NCBI RefSeq assembly: GCF_964340395.1
Contig: NC_135549.1
Span: forward strand, 33,640,832-33,704,831
Reading direction: 5' to 3'
Origin: Glandiceps talaboti
Lineage: Eukaryota > Hemichordata > Enteropneusta > Spengelidae
Length of the DNA: 64,000 nt
Made by a program: the position numbers and the translations under genes. Under the pieces are notes generated by a model. It was not told the DNA's origin. It saw only the letters and a list, made by a program, of their open reading frames with translations, and searched no databases. This document shows, in pieces, positions 9,961 through 21,029 of the stretch; within the stretch, counting starts at the first letter, position 1, and every line of letters starts with the position of its first letter.

Positions 9961-11247
9961 TTATTCTTTTAAAGGCTTGCCTCCTTTGTTAGACTGATCA
10001 GGTAGTGGCTTAGAGCGGCAACCTCTCGCTATATGTCCTGACTTTCCACAGCGATAACAGACATAGTCGTTATTACTTTTCTTGACAGTCTCTTTTCCTT
10101 CCAACTGTAGGATCCTCTTGCTCTGCTCCTCTTGATTCATGGCAATTGTTTGTAATAACTTGGTCACCTCTGACAACTGCTGATTCTCTCGGGATGTCTT
10201 ATCACCTGCCTTTTGTTGACCAGATGTACCATCATCCTTTGTTACATGAGGCTGTGCTTGACTTTTCTTAGGTTTGGTAAAATTATGTCTTTCCTCTCTC
10301 GAAATATATCTTAGTTCATTTCGCAACTGGCCAAATGTCATCTCACGCACTCTCATAGGTGCCAATCGCTGATATATCTCTTGATCACGCAGACCTTTCA
10401 TAAACTGATGGGTAAGCTTATAGTCTCTGTCTGATAATGGCCAACCACCGTTGAGCTTATATTCCACTTTCCTGAGTATATCTTCTAAAGCAATCGCATA
10501 TGAGCAAGGAGATTCATCAGAACGTTGTACTCGTTCATAGAAATTTCCCATTGGATCTACAGACCATAAACCATCACCATATTCAGCACGTAGTTCGTCA
10601 AATGCGCGTTGTACCATTTGTTCACCAGATGGCAAGTTGAGGACCAGCTTCCGAGCTTCACCACTTAAATGTCGAACAACCGTGGAAAATTTCAAAGGTT
10701 CTGGCATTGGTCCAGCTTTAAGCAGATACTGAATGTCTCTAATCCAATCCTCCACTAACACTTTACCATCTCGGCTACCACTGAAGATTGGTACACCTCG
10801 TATTTGATGAGAGGATGTGATTGTGTATTCAGGGTATGGCTGAGTCTGTGGTAATGGTTGTCTCTGTTGGCTGTGTGTGGGCATCAACTGTGTATGTGGC
10901 TGTAAAGGAGGTTGTAAATGTGGAGGGTAGTAATAATTCTCCCTTTGTGCTGGTTGTGTACCTATGTTTGGGTGTTGAGTGGCATAAAAATTTCCACCAC
11001 TCATGTTATCTGGTGCTGCTACCATAGGCCTATAGTGTGTTGATGTCGCGCTGGGCAAGCCAATATTTTCAGGTGGTGTAATGGGGGGCTGAGGTAACAT
11101 TGGCATTTGATCGTAGTAAGACATATGAGGAACATGTGGACCAGGTGGTGGTAATGTGGACTGAATATTAACAGGGGGTGGATTAATAATAGTATCAGGC
11201 CCAACTAAATCAAATGTTAATAAATCATCACTAGGTGTATACTGCAT
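9961..11247 (-). CDS. gag: Gypsy Gag polyprotein
   Basis: 428 residues from an ATG at 11247-11245. The first 150 or so residues are rich in Pro, Gln and Tyr. A capsid-like helical section follows at roughly 155-320 (VEDWIRDIQYLL, then VRHLSGEARKLVLNL). A single CCHC zinc knuckle, CYRCGKSGHIARGC, lies at 397-410, as expected for nucleocapsid RNA binding. The last codons (CCT TTA AAA GAA TAA) contain the slippery site, and pol continues in the -1 frame. Gag forms the particle that packages element RNA. No interruption is seen. Confidence 0.93.
   Translation of the reverse strand: MQYTPSDDLLTFDLVGPDTIINPPPVNIQSTLPPPGPHVPHMSYYDQMPMLPQPPITPPENIGLPSATSTHYRPMVAAPDNMSGGNFYATQHPNIGTQPAQRENYYYPPHLQPPLQPHTQLMPTHSQQRQPLPQTQPYPEYTITSSHQIRGVPIFSGSRDGKVLVEDWIRDIQYLLKAGPMPEPLKFSTVVRHLSGEARKLVLNLPSGEQMVQRAFDELRAEYGDGLWSVDPMGNFYERVQRSDESPCSYAIALEDILRKVEYKLNGGWPLSDRDYKLTHQFMKGLRDQEIYQRLAPMRVREMTFGQLRNELRYISREERHNFTKPKKSQAQPHVTKDDGTSGQQKAGDKTSRENQQLSEVTKLLQTIAMNQEEQSKRILQLEGKETVKKSNNDYVCYRCGKSGHIARGCRSKPLPDQSNKGGKPLKE
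9967..9973 (-). promoter_or_regulatory. -1 ribosomal frameshift heptamer (U UUA AAA)
   Basis: In the gag frame the minus strand reads CCT TTA AAA, giving the X XXY YYZ heptamer TTTAAAA two codons before the gag stop at 9963-9961. Slipping back one base enters the pol frame, which is open from 9988. The heptamer class is established for retroviruses and retroelements. I did not evaluate a downstream stimulatory structure. Confidence 0.8.
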
Positions 11248-11983
11248 TTTGTCAATATGATGACGATAAACACTGCAAATATTTTTAGAATTAGTGATAC
11301 AAGCTTAACCTTAATAAAGTCAGACGTAGAATGTAATCTTAATATTGTATATGAGATACTTAAACCTTATAATAATGTAATAGCAGTACAGCCTTCAGAT
11401 TGTCAAGCCTTAGTACAGATTAGAACAGTGTTGCACTACACAAATTAGGATAGTGCAGCCTTAATACAGTAAATGGTAAAATAGATGTTACAAATTTAAA
11501 CCAAAAAAAAATTTGAAATCTCAACAAAAATTGAAATCTCAAAAAAAGAATAGTAGACAACTAAACTATACAGCAATTGAAAATTTTCAAAAAAAAAAAT
11601 TAAATTATTATAGAAATAAAATAAATTATTATGGAAAAAAAATGAAAAATTTAAATAAATCAAATACTATGATTCTTAAATCAGAGTCTGTTTAGAGTTT
11701 GCACAAAAATAATAAAGCAGATAATAAATTATAGAAATGAAAACTTGTCTTTTGTACTTAAGTATTACAATTCTCAAAATCACTCCATCTGTTCAAAATT
11801 TGAAACAAACTTCATTTAACGACTTAATCAGGAACATTCTTAACTAAATTATCCATACCAAAATTCTTGATGTCAGCGTCTATCATGTCCATCTTCAAGG
11901 AGAAAATAAACTGGACTGTTGTGACGACTGGACCATCTCATTCACAGACAGATAATTCCGGTAACCAATAAGAATACAAGGAC
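11248..11983 (-). other. Gypsy 5' leader (untranslated)
   Basis: Between PBS and gag start, 736 bp. It is strongly A-rich on the plus strand (T-rich in the element's sense), with several oligo-A blocks around 11500-11650. No conserved ORF. It probably contains packaging signals, which is inference. Confidence 0.7.
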
Positions 11984-12001
11984 ATCCTTGTCTCGGCACC
12001 A
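11984..12001 (-). promoter_or_regulatory. Primer binding site, tRNA-Phe-like
   Basis: Two bases inside the 5' LTR the minus strand reads TGGTGCCGAGACAAGG. TGGTGCCGA is complementary to the 3' end of eukaryotic tRNA-Phe (...TCGGCACCA), and 13 of the first 16 positions agree with my recollection of that tRNA. Another tRNA ending in TCTCGGCA-CCA would fit better, so the primer identity is tentative. Confidence 0.65.
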
Positions 12002-12003
12002 TT

Positions 12004-12893
12004 TGTGACCCCTGGCATCGGTTCGGTTGTGATCGTCGATGTTAACTTGGATTGCGTTGTGTATTTTTAGCCCAAACCCTCCAGGGGAACACGATCATAC
12101 ACTGACTCAGTCGCAGACATGGTTCACACTATAAGTTGTAATGTCTTTATTGCTAATCAGTCAGCGGCTCCATCTGTCCATGGCAGTACCTATTGTCAGA
12201 CAGCCATATTGCAAAAGAGAATTACAATACTTATTGATACAAGCAGACAAAATAACTGTTTCAAAATATCTTATACAAATCAAAATTATAATATCTGTTG
12301 TAATGCGCATATCATTCAAAACAAACCTACATTGTGACACATTTTGCAATAATTATGGTTACACTATCAAAATAAATGGGTTTCAGACATGTTACGCTGT
12401 TTACAGAAATTCTGAGTAAGCAGAGGATTATTACTTTCGTTGTTGCGTATCAAGGTGTACAAGACTTACAGCTAATAAAGTTTCAAAAAGTTTATCACAA
12501 CAATAACCGACAGTTCGGACATCGTATACAATGCAACATGTGACTTTCCATAGCAAATCCATCGACTTGAAATAAATGCTCAAAACTCACGAAATCCTGA
12601 ACGTCCTTCATAAATATTACAATTGAGAGTTCTAGAGATACTATATATTCATTCCATCTCGGTAATAGATGTGGATGTCAAAGATAACACACTTTTATGA
12701 GCGATTGTAAACAGCAACAGGAAATTACTAACCTATTGTCAGACAGCCATATTGCAAAAGAGGTCGATTGATGTCACCTCTCTGCCTCGTGAGGGCGTCC
12801 CACAAAAGGTCACAGTGTGATATGCATTACAAAGAATTACAGGTCAATGATGAAACAGAGTATACATTATATTATATCAAAATCTTGGTCACA
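12004..12893 (-). repeat. 5' LTR of the Gypsy element
   Basis: The partner of 4484-5373, with the same length and termini and no difference that I could see. It should carry the element promoter; I could not place a TATA box with confidence. Confidence 0.95.
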
Positions 12894-13407
12894 CATGGTT
12901 GGGATGTTTCTGGAGGTGTTATTCTGTAATTATTGTTCAAAACATGCCAAAACTGGTCCTAGCAACATGACCACACCCTTAGTAACAGTGAAATGATGTA
13001 TTTTACAAAAGATAACAGGGATGAGTAAATGAATAAAGATTTTAAAGAATTTATGCAAATATCCCTAGCAACAAGACCACACCCATAGCAATAGCCAAAT
13101 GATGGTATTGCAAAGATGAAAACTGAGACGGGTAGGAAAGTGAGTAAAGATTCCAAATATGTATGCACGCCTGTCGTAACACCCAAATGATATTGTATAT
13201 CACCAATATAACAACAGGGATAGTTAGGCATGTGGTTAAACATCCAAAAGATCAATGCAAATATGCAAGTACAAGAATACCATGTCCATAGCAAATCCAA
13301 ATGATGGCAGATATGGTAAAGGTAACAACAGGGCTGGATAGGTAACCATATAAACTTAAACAAAAAAACCTGTACAGTTGTACTACAACGCCATTGGCAC
13401 TATTTTT
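12894..13407 (+). repeat. Family B repeat, right half (resumes after the Gypsy)
   Basis: It continues the copy begun at 3787. It contains repeated 'cctagcaacaagaccacacccatagcaat' units and ends in the stem-loop region around CGCCATTGGC (13389-13398) plus a T-run. The end lies only about 17 bp before the exon at 13425. Confidence 0.8.
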
Positions 13408-13424
13408 CATTATCTTATTGACAG

Positions 13425-13525
13425 CAACAGAAGTTCAAAATATGAGTGAGGACAAAGATGTGGCTATGGAAACAGCTGAAACCTCAACCTCAGAGGATGT
13501 AAAAAGTGAAGTCAAAACAACATGA
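13425..13525 (+). CDS. Terminal coding exon of unidentified gene
   Basis: It follows the acceptor 'tcttattgacag' and joins the exon at 2291 in phase 1 (G + CA). It reads TEVQNMSEDKDVAMETAE, then TSTSEDVKSEVKTT and a TGA stop (13523-13525). The peptide is acidic and Ser/Thr-rich, typical of a disordered C-terminal tail. A second AG five bases downstream (13430) could be an alternative acceptor. The intron back to 2291 is 11.1 kb, of which 8.4 kb is the Gypsy element. The gene is not recognised. Coding status rests on exact phase and stop placement. Confidence 0.5.
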
Positions 13526-13715
13526 GAACCTAAAGGTACATAACATCAACCATTGACGGAAGTTCAGATACAGTTTACATGACCTTCCTCCAAGATGACA
13601 GTTGGTAAAAGTTGCACTAATGGCACTGATAAGCACAGTTTGCCATATTGTGGATATTGATACGGGAAGCCGTGACTGTCTGGTTGTTATCCAATGAATA
13701 TGAAAATACTTTTTT
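13526..13715 (+). other. Probable 3' UTR of the preceding exon
   Basis: Unique-looking sequence between the TGA and the family D repeat. No canonical AATAAA is seen here, so the transcript may extend through the repeat. Confidence 0.35.
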
Positions 13716-14622
13716 AGTCCCCAATGGGCACTGCTACGTTTGGTTCCGTCCGTCTGTCCATCCGCGTGTGCGTGCATGTGTTCATCCTTATATCTCTGGC
13801 ATGCACCAACTGCTGATTTCAACAAATCCTAGCATAAAGGAAACATACTATGTGAGACATGTGCACACCACTTTGTTTTACAACTGAATGAAATATGACA
13901 GAGTGGCAGCCATACTTGTTGTTAAATTTCACAATATGCATTCATATGACTCCATTCCTACACTCCCTTCACTCATATTATCAAATGTGAGCTTTCTTTT
14001 GAACCCGTGACCTTTGACATTGAAAGTCTTTTTCAAGGTCAAATACTCAAATTTGGGTTATCTTCATAGCTTTTAGAATCAAATATTTCAAGAGATGATG
14101 ATATATTTTTTAATCATCCATGTTTTGATATTTACAGTGTGAGGTATCTGCATGTCACTTAATTTTGTGGACTTGACCTGAATAGGAAAATGGTGGCCAT
14201 GTTTGTACTTGTCATCTCCAAAAGTTTGATACATATGGACACCATTCAATCATCCACCCTCACATCATTATAAATGACAAGCTTTCTAATGAGACTTTGA
14301 CCTTTGACCTTGACAAACATTTTCAAGATGAAATGACCAAAATCTTTCTTTCTATGTTAAGTCAAGAAATTGAATAAACAAAGTCTCAATTTAAAATGTC
14401 TATACCCCAAAGGTCACATTTCTTTTCATATGCTGACCATTGCCCTCAATCTTCATACTCAAGGTCAAATAGCAAATTAGTCAATAAATTTTGAAATTTT
14501 ATATCTCAAGACACCATTCAGATTTGCACAATAACTTTGGGATTATGTTTTCGATTGAAAGCTTGTTATATCTAACTAAACATTATTTTAAAAAACTGCT
14601 CCAGTTACTGGTGGTGCAGTTT
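13716..14622 (+). repeat. Family D repeat, full-length copy
   Basis: The left palindrome AGTCCCCAATGGGCACT (13716-13732) follows a T-run and is itself followed by a (TCCG)-type stretch. The interior has repeated 'tgacctttgaccttgacaaa' blocks. The right end is a stem-loop with AACTGC and GCAGTT arms and an inner CCAGT/ACTGG (about 14594-14621). The layout parallels families A and B despite different sequence. Confidence 0.65.
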
Positions 14623-15075
14623 TAAATGCAACTGGTATGTGTCACCCTTAGCTTCACTGTTATCACCCTAAGAATCAAGATCGGCCCCACTATCACAATC
14701 ATCACTATCATCACCTGCAGCCTGCACCTTCACCACAATCATCACCTGCAGCCTCTCCGTCACCACTACAGACATTCTATTCCTCAGTGTACAGTATGAA
14801 AATAAGGGAGTGTGAACTCTAAATCCTGTTTTGAATACAAACATTCTCTTCTCCAGTGTACTTCATCTTCATGGTTTGTATACTCATACATAATTTGATT
14901 ATATAAGTGTGTAAAGAAAATCTTCATCTGGGAGATTGGAGTGGGATGGGGTGTTGGGGGTAGGGGTGGTACTTCAAAATGTTTACTAGCGGGGGTATTT
15001 CAAAAAATTTTGAGTGTGCAGAGAGGGGTATTTGAAACCAAAAGGGGTTTGTGACAACCTCCCAGCCCCCAGTTT
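14623..15075. other. Unassigned DNA
   Basis: Contains two copies of ATCACCTGCAGCCT in a CA/TC-rich patch (about 14700-14760) and a G-rich patch near 14940-14970. No gene or named element is recognised. Confidence 0.5.
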
Positions 15076-15077
15076 GA

Positions 15078-15123
15078 TAAGGTTCATTAGTGCTATAGAC
15101 ATGGTATGGTGTCTGTCCATCTG

Positions 15124-15190
<67 letters not shown>

Positions 15191-15722
15191 CTTAAACTCA
15201 AAAACTGCTGGACCAATTGCTTTGGTATTGGTGGGGATGAAATTGGTTATGATTCTGAAAGTGTCAACTCTGTAAGTTGTGAGTGTGCCATACTTACATA
15301 AGTGGCCCTAGCAACTGTGACCATTCCCTTAGCAAGTCAAATGGTATAGTTTATTGCATATATAACAACAGGGATGGGTAGGCAGTTGAATAAACATTTT
15401 CTTAAATGTAAATGTCCTTAAAAACAAGACCATGCCCATAGCAACAGTTAAACAGCGCATAATGTCAATATAACACTGGTGAAGGAAAGGCAAATGAATG
15501 AACATTCCAAAAATGTATGCAGATATGTCTAGTAGCAAGATCATGTCTATAGTAAAAGTTAAACAATGGCATATATTGCAGATATAACACCATGGAAGGG
15601 TAGGCATGGCAGTAAATTTTCAAAAAATGTATGCAAATATGCCTAGCAACAAGACCGCATAATCGTAATAGAAAATTAAAGTTTACTGTCAACAGTTGTG
15701 CTATAACGCCATTGGCGTTTTT
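15078..15722 (+). repeat. Family B repeat with (TG)n
   Basis: A degraded left end ('ggttcattagtgctatagac') is followed by a (TG)n tract at 15122-15189 with one interruption. Three internal repeat units follow, then the right stem-loop AACGCC-ATT-GGCGTT (15705-15719) and T-run. Confidence 0.75.
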
Positions 15723-15828
15723 ATTAGTTTGTGTGAATTTATCCTTTATTTCATCAGAGCAGATCTATGGAGAGGAATTTTTATAATGTTTAGATATTTC
15801 TCACATGTAGTATTTTTGTTATTAGCCC

Positions 15829-16010
15829 CCGCCGGACGTAGTCCTGGACAGGGACTATAGATTGGGCTCCGTCTGTCCTTCCGTCCATCCGTCCATGCAT
15901 CTGTCCTTGCATCCTGAGCCATTTCTTGGATATTCATAGACCAATTTCTCACTTAGTAAATGGATAATGAACCATGACTTAAATAATGCAAGTCAATTTG
16001 CTTTGGGATA
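15829..16010 (+). repeat. Family A-like left end
   Basis: The segment begins with a degenerate A palindrome (AGCCCCCGCCGGACGTAGTC, then GGACAGGGACT) followed by an interrupted TCCG/TCCA microsatellite. The right half of family A is missing. Confidence 0.6.
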
Positions 16011-16019
16011 TGATGCAAT

Positions 16020-16645
16020 TCAGCTGACTTAGAGCCATATTTGTTTCAAAAAGTATGACTTTTGGTCAAAAAACTTGAACTCCAACACTACTGTGCAGAT
16101 TGGCCTGAAATTTGGTGGGAACGATCTTAGGGGCATGTTAATTTATATTTGTGATATGCAAATAAGGCTAAAAATTTGTCTCTTTGATCAAAAATCCAAA
16201 ACTACTGAGCAGATTAGACTGAAATATGATGGGGATGCATCTGGGATGTATAGGTGAAAACATATGTAGCATATAACAACCTCATGAGTGATATGCAAAT
16301 TAGGTGTAAAAAATGTGAATTTTGGTCAAAAACTTAAATCTCAGAAAGTACTTTGTCAATGAGACTAACACTTGGTGAGATGTTACTAGATAGAAGTGTT
16401 ATTCTGATTTTCTGTAAAATATTTTGACCCAGCAACAATGACCACGCCCATAGTAACAGCCAAACGGTGGTGTATTTCACAAAAATAACAACAGGGATTT
16501 TGAGACAAGTGAACAAACATTCAAGAAATGTATGTAAATGTGCCTAGCAAGAGGACCATTCCCTTAGCAACAGCCAAATGATCACACATATCACAAAGAT
16601 AATGATATGTATTAATAGACAATTGAATAAATATTCAAAAAATGT
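16020..16645 (+). repeat. Family B interior, both ends missing
   Basis: It shares long blocks with the Gypsy-interrupted copy (for example 'gaagtgttattctgattttc' against 12915-12935). This provides the uninterrupted allele-like comparison for the Gypsy insertion. No terminal palindrome or stem-loop is present. Confidence 0.7.
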
Positions 16646-16649
16646 ATGT

Positions 16650-16885
16650 ACCGTATTTCCTCATGTTAGCGCCCTAACATGGGCAAGCACCCAGTGCTTT
16701 GGTTCAGACAATGTCTATTTTTAGAATAGTTGCAGTAGACTGCCCATCCCCACCCTCCCTCCTGACCATGTATTTGTTCATTAAGGAAGACTGGCAAGTG
16801 CACAATAACGGATAAATCGTTCACAGTAACAATCATGGGTACGTGAATGTATTTTAGTACCTTACCCATTACCGTAAATAAAAGT
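16650..16885. repeat. Possible MITE-like repeat
   Basis: Starts with 'accgtatttcctcatgttagcgcc' and ends near 'cattaccgtaaataaaag', so the ends may be inverted (accgtatttcct against taccgtaaat). A similar end motif is common in animal DNA transposons, as I recall. Boundaries are uncertain. Confidence 0.35.
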
Positions 16886-16984
16886 CAATCAGATCAGTAG
16901 TAAAGGTAAAGACGTCAATTTTGGCACAGATAATGGATATAAACTAAAATTTTAGTCTTCAAAATTTTGGGTCATTTCGAGCAA

Positions 16985-17350
16985 TGTGAAACCACTTTGC
17001 CAGCCACGTTTTGTCCTTTGTAATAATTGTATAATGTGTATATGGAATGTCTGTCATACAGTTCTTTTAGTTTTTCTTTGACTATGTTGATTAATCTAGA
17101 ATTACATTCTCTATCTATTTCTGTCTATTCCTCCTCCATATTTATTAATTTTGAGATCTGCTTGATACCTGTTACCCAGTTTTGTGTCTGCACCCTTTCC
17201 ATTTCTATACCCAGTTGGAGTGCTTCATTTACAAGAGAATCTATATTGGTTTCTGTTTAATTTTTGTCCAATACTTTACTGCTTGTATTAAGCCAAATAT
17301 AATTAGGGGATTGCATCCTAGCTCTATTAAACATGCTAAATTGTGTGATT
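16985..17350 (-). pseudogene. Degenerate LINE C-terminal fragment
   Basis: On the minus strand, frames joined by eye give LINE-like stretches such as HNLACLIELGCNPLIIFG and LIQAVKYWTKI, then NEALQLGIEMERVQTQNWV. These resemble the region downstream of the RT domain. At least two stops (TAG and TAA) and a frame change interrupt it. Confidence 0.55.
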
Positions 17351-18600
17351 TGGGCTAACCTGAAGTAAAAATTTACAGAATCATGTATGCATTTTTTAGC
17401 TCCGCTGTCAGTGAAAGCTGAAAGCATTAAGCTTTAGGTATAGGTGGGTATAAGGTATAGAGGTATATTAAAGTGATCATGGTGTGTCAAACAATAATAA
17501 ACTATGGCTTTCGAGATAAAATAAATTCGTAACCGAGAATAAATGTTTGTGTAGTGTTATTAAATGTAAATATGAGACAGTATGCAGCAGGGTTGTAAAT
17601 CTTTACCTGTTTTTTCTATGGACAATCGGTGCCGCGATGGTGCATGGTGCACATGCATGGTGTAACGCGTATCATGCTAGGCACAACATTAGTCAAGTTA
17701 CGTGTACACCGTATGCTTGTAATGCTGTCACTCGGTAAATTGTATCATGTACTAATATTATATTCTGGCCTTTGAGTGAGAAATGGGACAAATACAATTT
17801 ATAACTGTAAGTAAATGTATGTACTTGTACTATATTAATTGCGATTGTGGGATGACTGGGTTGTGAAACATTGTGAATTTTCAAAAACGAATGATAAAAA
17901 GTTAATAATAGTATTTTGTGATGTCTTCTACCTAATAATGGTTTACTTTAGTCAATGAATCTAGCAGCTCAAAAGCTATTCAGGAGACGGTAGATGACCT
18001 TAACTTTCGCTTGACGCATATGATGTACCGTTGGAAGACGCTAGCGCTCTGCGTATCTGTCATTGATATTGAAAAATTTTCACATAAGACCATTTCAGTT
18101 ATGATTAGTGAAATATTTATTTTTGCTGAGATTAGTAGGTCTACAATTCTGATTTACACGATGTATCTTGCCATGTCACATTGAGCTTTGAACACTCCAT
18201 TAAATTTAGTCCAACTTGCATACGAAATGCTAGCCCTGCTTGCAGACGGGCACAGGTCTATATTAGTGACATGACCCTCAACACCAAGGGGGCGACTAGT
18301 TCTGTATGTAAACAGGACTAACAAAATATTTGCACCACCTGCAAGCAGGTCCATAGACTATTAAATTAAAATATCGGACGATGTTATGTTATGTCTACTA
18401 CAAGTTGAATGTTGTTGACAATTATGGACAGTGTTTTTGGTAAGTTTGTTAGAAAATTGAAATTCGAATTGCCTCAAAATTATTTTAGATCCGTAGTTTA
18501 TTTCATTCATCATTAAAATTTTCCAGGGTTAAAGCTGCAAGACACTGGAATTATTTATAGCCAACCTCAAAAATCCATTTTTTGTGCATTTCTCAGTTAT
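17351..18600. other. Unassigned intergenic DNA
   Basis: No gene, named element or tandem array recognised. A patch at 17625-17680 repeats the palindromic GCATGGTGCAC/GTGCACATGC motif. Confidence 0.5.
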
Positions 18601-18604
18601 TATT

Positions 18605-19129
18605 AGTCCCCTCCGGACGAAGTATGGGACAGGGACTTATGGATTGGGTTCCGTCCATCCGTCCGTCTGTCCGGAGTTGTTTCTTGGAGATGCTTTTACT
18701 GATTTTTTTCAAACTTGGTACAGGGGCAACATATTATAGCATACATATGCACGTCAATTTGTTTCATGATACGATCCAATATGGCCGCCTAGCAGCCATT
18801 TTGTTGGCGCAGTTTTCCATGTCCAAAGCCATAACTCAGACATGCTTGAACAGGTTCCCGTACCTGACCCATCCTTTATTGTTGAATGGTTTATTCCATG
18901 ACGTCATCTTGAAGAATAGGCATGTCCCATGTCCAACGAGGAGACACAACATATCTAAGTCTGTTTGATTTAGGTTCACAAGTGTTGTTGCGTGATCAGA
19001 GTAGTGATATCAAAAACAACCATATGAGGCCAAACAACATTAACCAGGTTGAAAATGACAACATAAACTGCCAGTTCCTTAAAACCCAATCATAGCGGGG
19101 ACTATGTCATTCTCAATGACTTGTTTTTT
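18605..19129 (+). repeat. Family A repeat, internally shortened copy
   Basis: A degenerate left palindrome (18605-18637) is followed by a short TCCG stretch and one copy of the internal repeat unit. The intact right stem-loop GTCATT-CTC-AATGAC (19106-19120) and T-run follow. The T-run is shared with the start of the family B element at 19130. Confidence 0.75.
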
Positions 19130-19669
<540 letters not shown>

Positions 19670-19716
19670 TCACAAACTAGTGGTAAGATAATTTTCGGGG
19701 CAAATAGGAGTAGCCA

Positions 19717-19971
19717 ATGACAAAAACAGAAAAGGGTAAATTGTGTCAGAATCAAAGGTTTGCTGACATGTTATGTCGATCAACGAACGTATCAAATTTG
19801 AGTACACTGAATGGTCGTCCATTGTTATCTAAAGGAAGTGTCAATCAAAACTTACGTCAACAATTTTGTCTGTCTTCACATTGGAGTCAGAGTATGTCAG
19901 ACAGAGTTTACACTGCGACGTATAAATTACTTGTAAGTGCGACCTTCAAAATTGCCAGTAAATGCCGGTAA
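19717..19971 (+). CDS. Doubtful small ORF (84 codons)
   Basis: It opens with ATG and reads KGKLCQNQRFADML and SDRVYTATYKLL, followed directly by a good donor-like GTAAGTGCG (about 19934). The composition is ordinary rather than repetitive, which is why I list it. No family is recognised and no partner exon was found. Confidence 0.2.
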   Translation: MTKTEKGKLCQNQRFADMLCRSTNVSNLSTLNGRPLLSKGSVNQNLRQQFCLSSHWSQSMSDRVYTATYKLLVSATFKIASKCR

Positions 19972-20429
19972 ATGTGAAATTTCACCGTTTATATACCAAT
20001 AAATTTAGAATGTCACCTGCTGAATGCCGATATTTGTGGTTTCACTGGCATTGGCACAGTTTTCACTGGCAACTTCCTAGGCAGCTTGGACTATCAAACA
20101 AAGTAAAAGAAAATTTTCAATTGAAATAGTGAAGAGATGTTATGAAGTTATGTAGGCTAAATCTCCAGCACGATTGCCTGCAGATGCGATCTTACGGCCA
20201 ACTACACAATCATGTAAAAATGGGAAGCTTTTATAGAAAGTTGTAGCGTAAGTCTCAACGTGGGCATGTTTATGGCCAAGAAAAAAAAAGAATTGTTTTC
20301 TAGTGAGTTTGCATCACTTAGATACCCTGCCTCGATATCGATCTTCATTTTTCTCATGTTTGTCCAGCTAACGGAGACTGCAGATCCAAGGGAAAACAAA
20401 AATAAATCTCCCTACATTAATTGCTACTT

Positions 20430-20820
20430 CAGGGAAGACAACTGCATGGCGTCTAATTACCGAAAATATGCCAATAACTTGTTAAAACTAAAAGCTAAAT
20501 TGATAATATTTTCAGGACAGATTTGCTTTGGTATCACAAATGTATGTACCAAGTTATAATGAATTTGAAGCTTGCATTCTTGAGATATAGCCTATTACCG
20601 AAAACCATTAATTACATAAATTGCTCATTAATAATCATGGGATGTTTACCAAAACCTAATCAGTTCTTGCCATTACCCTACGGAACACGTATGCGGAATG
20701 TCGTTTGAATTGCGCCAGCCGTTTTGTAGAAAACGATGACACAGACAGACAGACGGACAGACAGACAGACAGAATTTCCCCCCTCTAAAGTATCTCCTTC
20801 CTTACCGTTCCTGATGAATG
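20430..20820 (+). repeat. Family C repeat fragment
   Basis: Shares 'cattaattacataaattgctcattaat' and 'gccagccgttttgtagaaaa' with the longer copies at 24655-25570 and 56385-57315. An (ACAG)n-type microsatellite lies at 20744-20772. Confidence 0.7.
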
Positions 20821-21029
20821 CAAGAACGGAAGGCAAGAATGCACACCTGAAATATGATAAATTGAAAATAGATGTCATTTACGTCTATGATAATATTAAG
20901 AAAACTATCAGACCGATAAATCAAACATAGGACGGAGGCCGAAGCCCGAAAAGTGAACAAAATCGGACATCCACAAGTGAAATATCGAGTCAGCATAATA
21001 ACAATCAACCAAAGCAACACACAAATGTA

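Larger units (their letters stand above)
4484..12893 (-). mobile_element. Complete Ty3/Gypsy LTR retrotransposon
   Basis: An 8410-bp element on the minus strand is bounded by 890-bp LTRs and a 4-bp duplication, CATG (4480-4483 and 12894-12897). In element order it has the 5' LTR (12893-12004), PBS, leader, gag, a -1 shift site, pol (PR-RT-RH-IN), a short purine tract and the 3' LTR (5373-4484). The RT-RNaseH-integrase order defines the Ty3/Gypsy (Metaviridae-like) lineage. I found no env-like ORF. Reading the LTRs in parallel I saw no difference, and both main ORFs are uninterrupted, so the insertion is young and may be competent. It carries no host function. Confidence 0.95.

Noticed and set aside
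16334-16516. Short hydrophobic ORFs in family B copies, also at 12959-13363 and 15329-15692
   Set aside because: They recur in every family B interior on the antisense strand and vary in frame, so they are repeat shadows.
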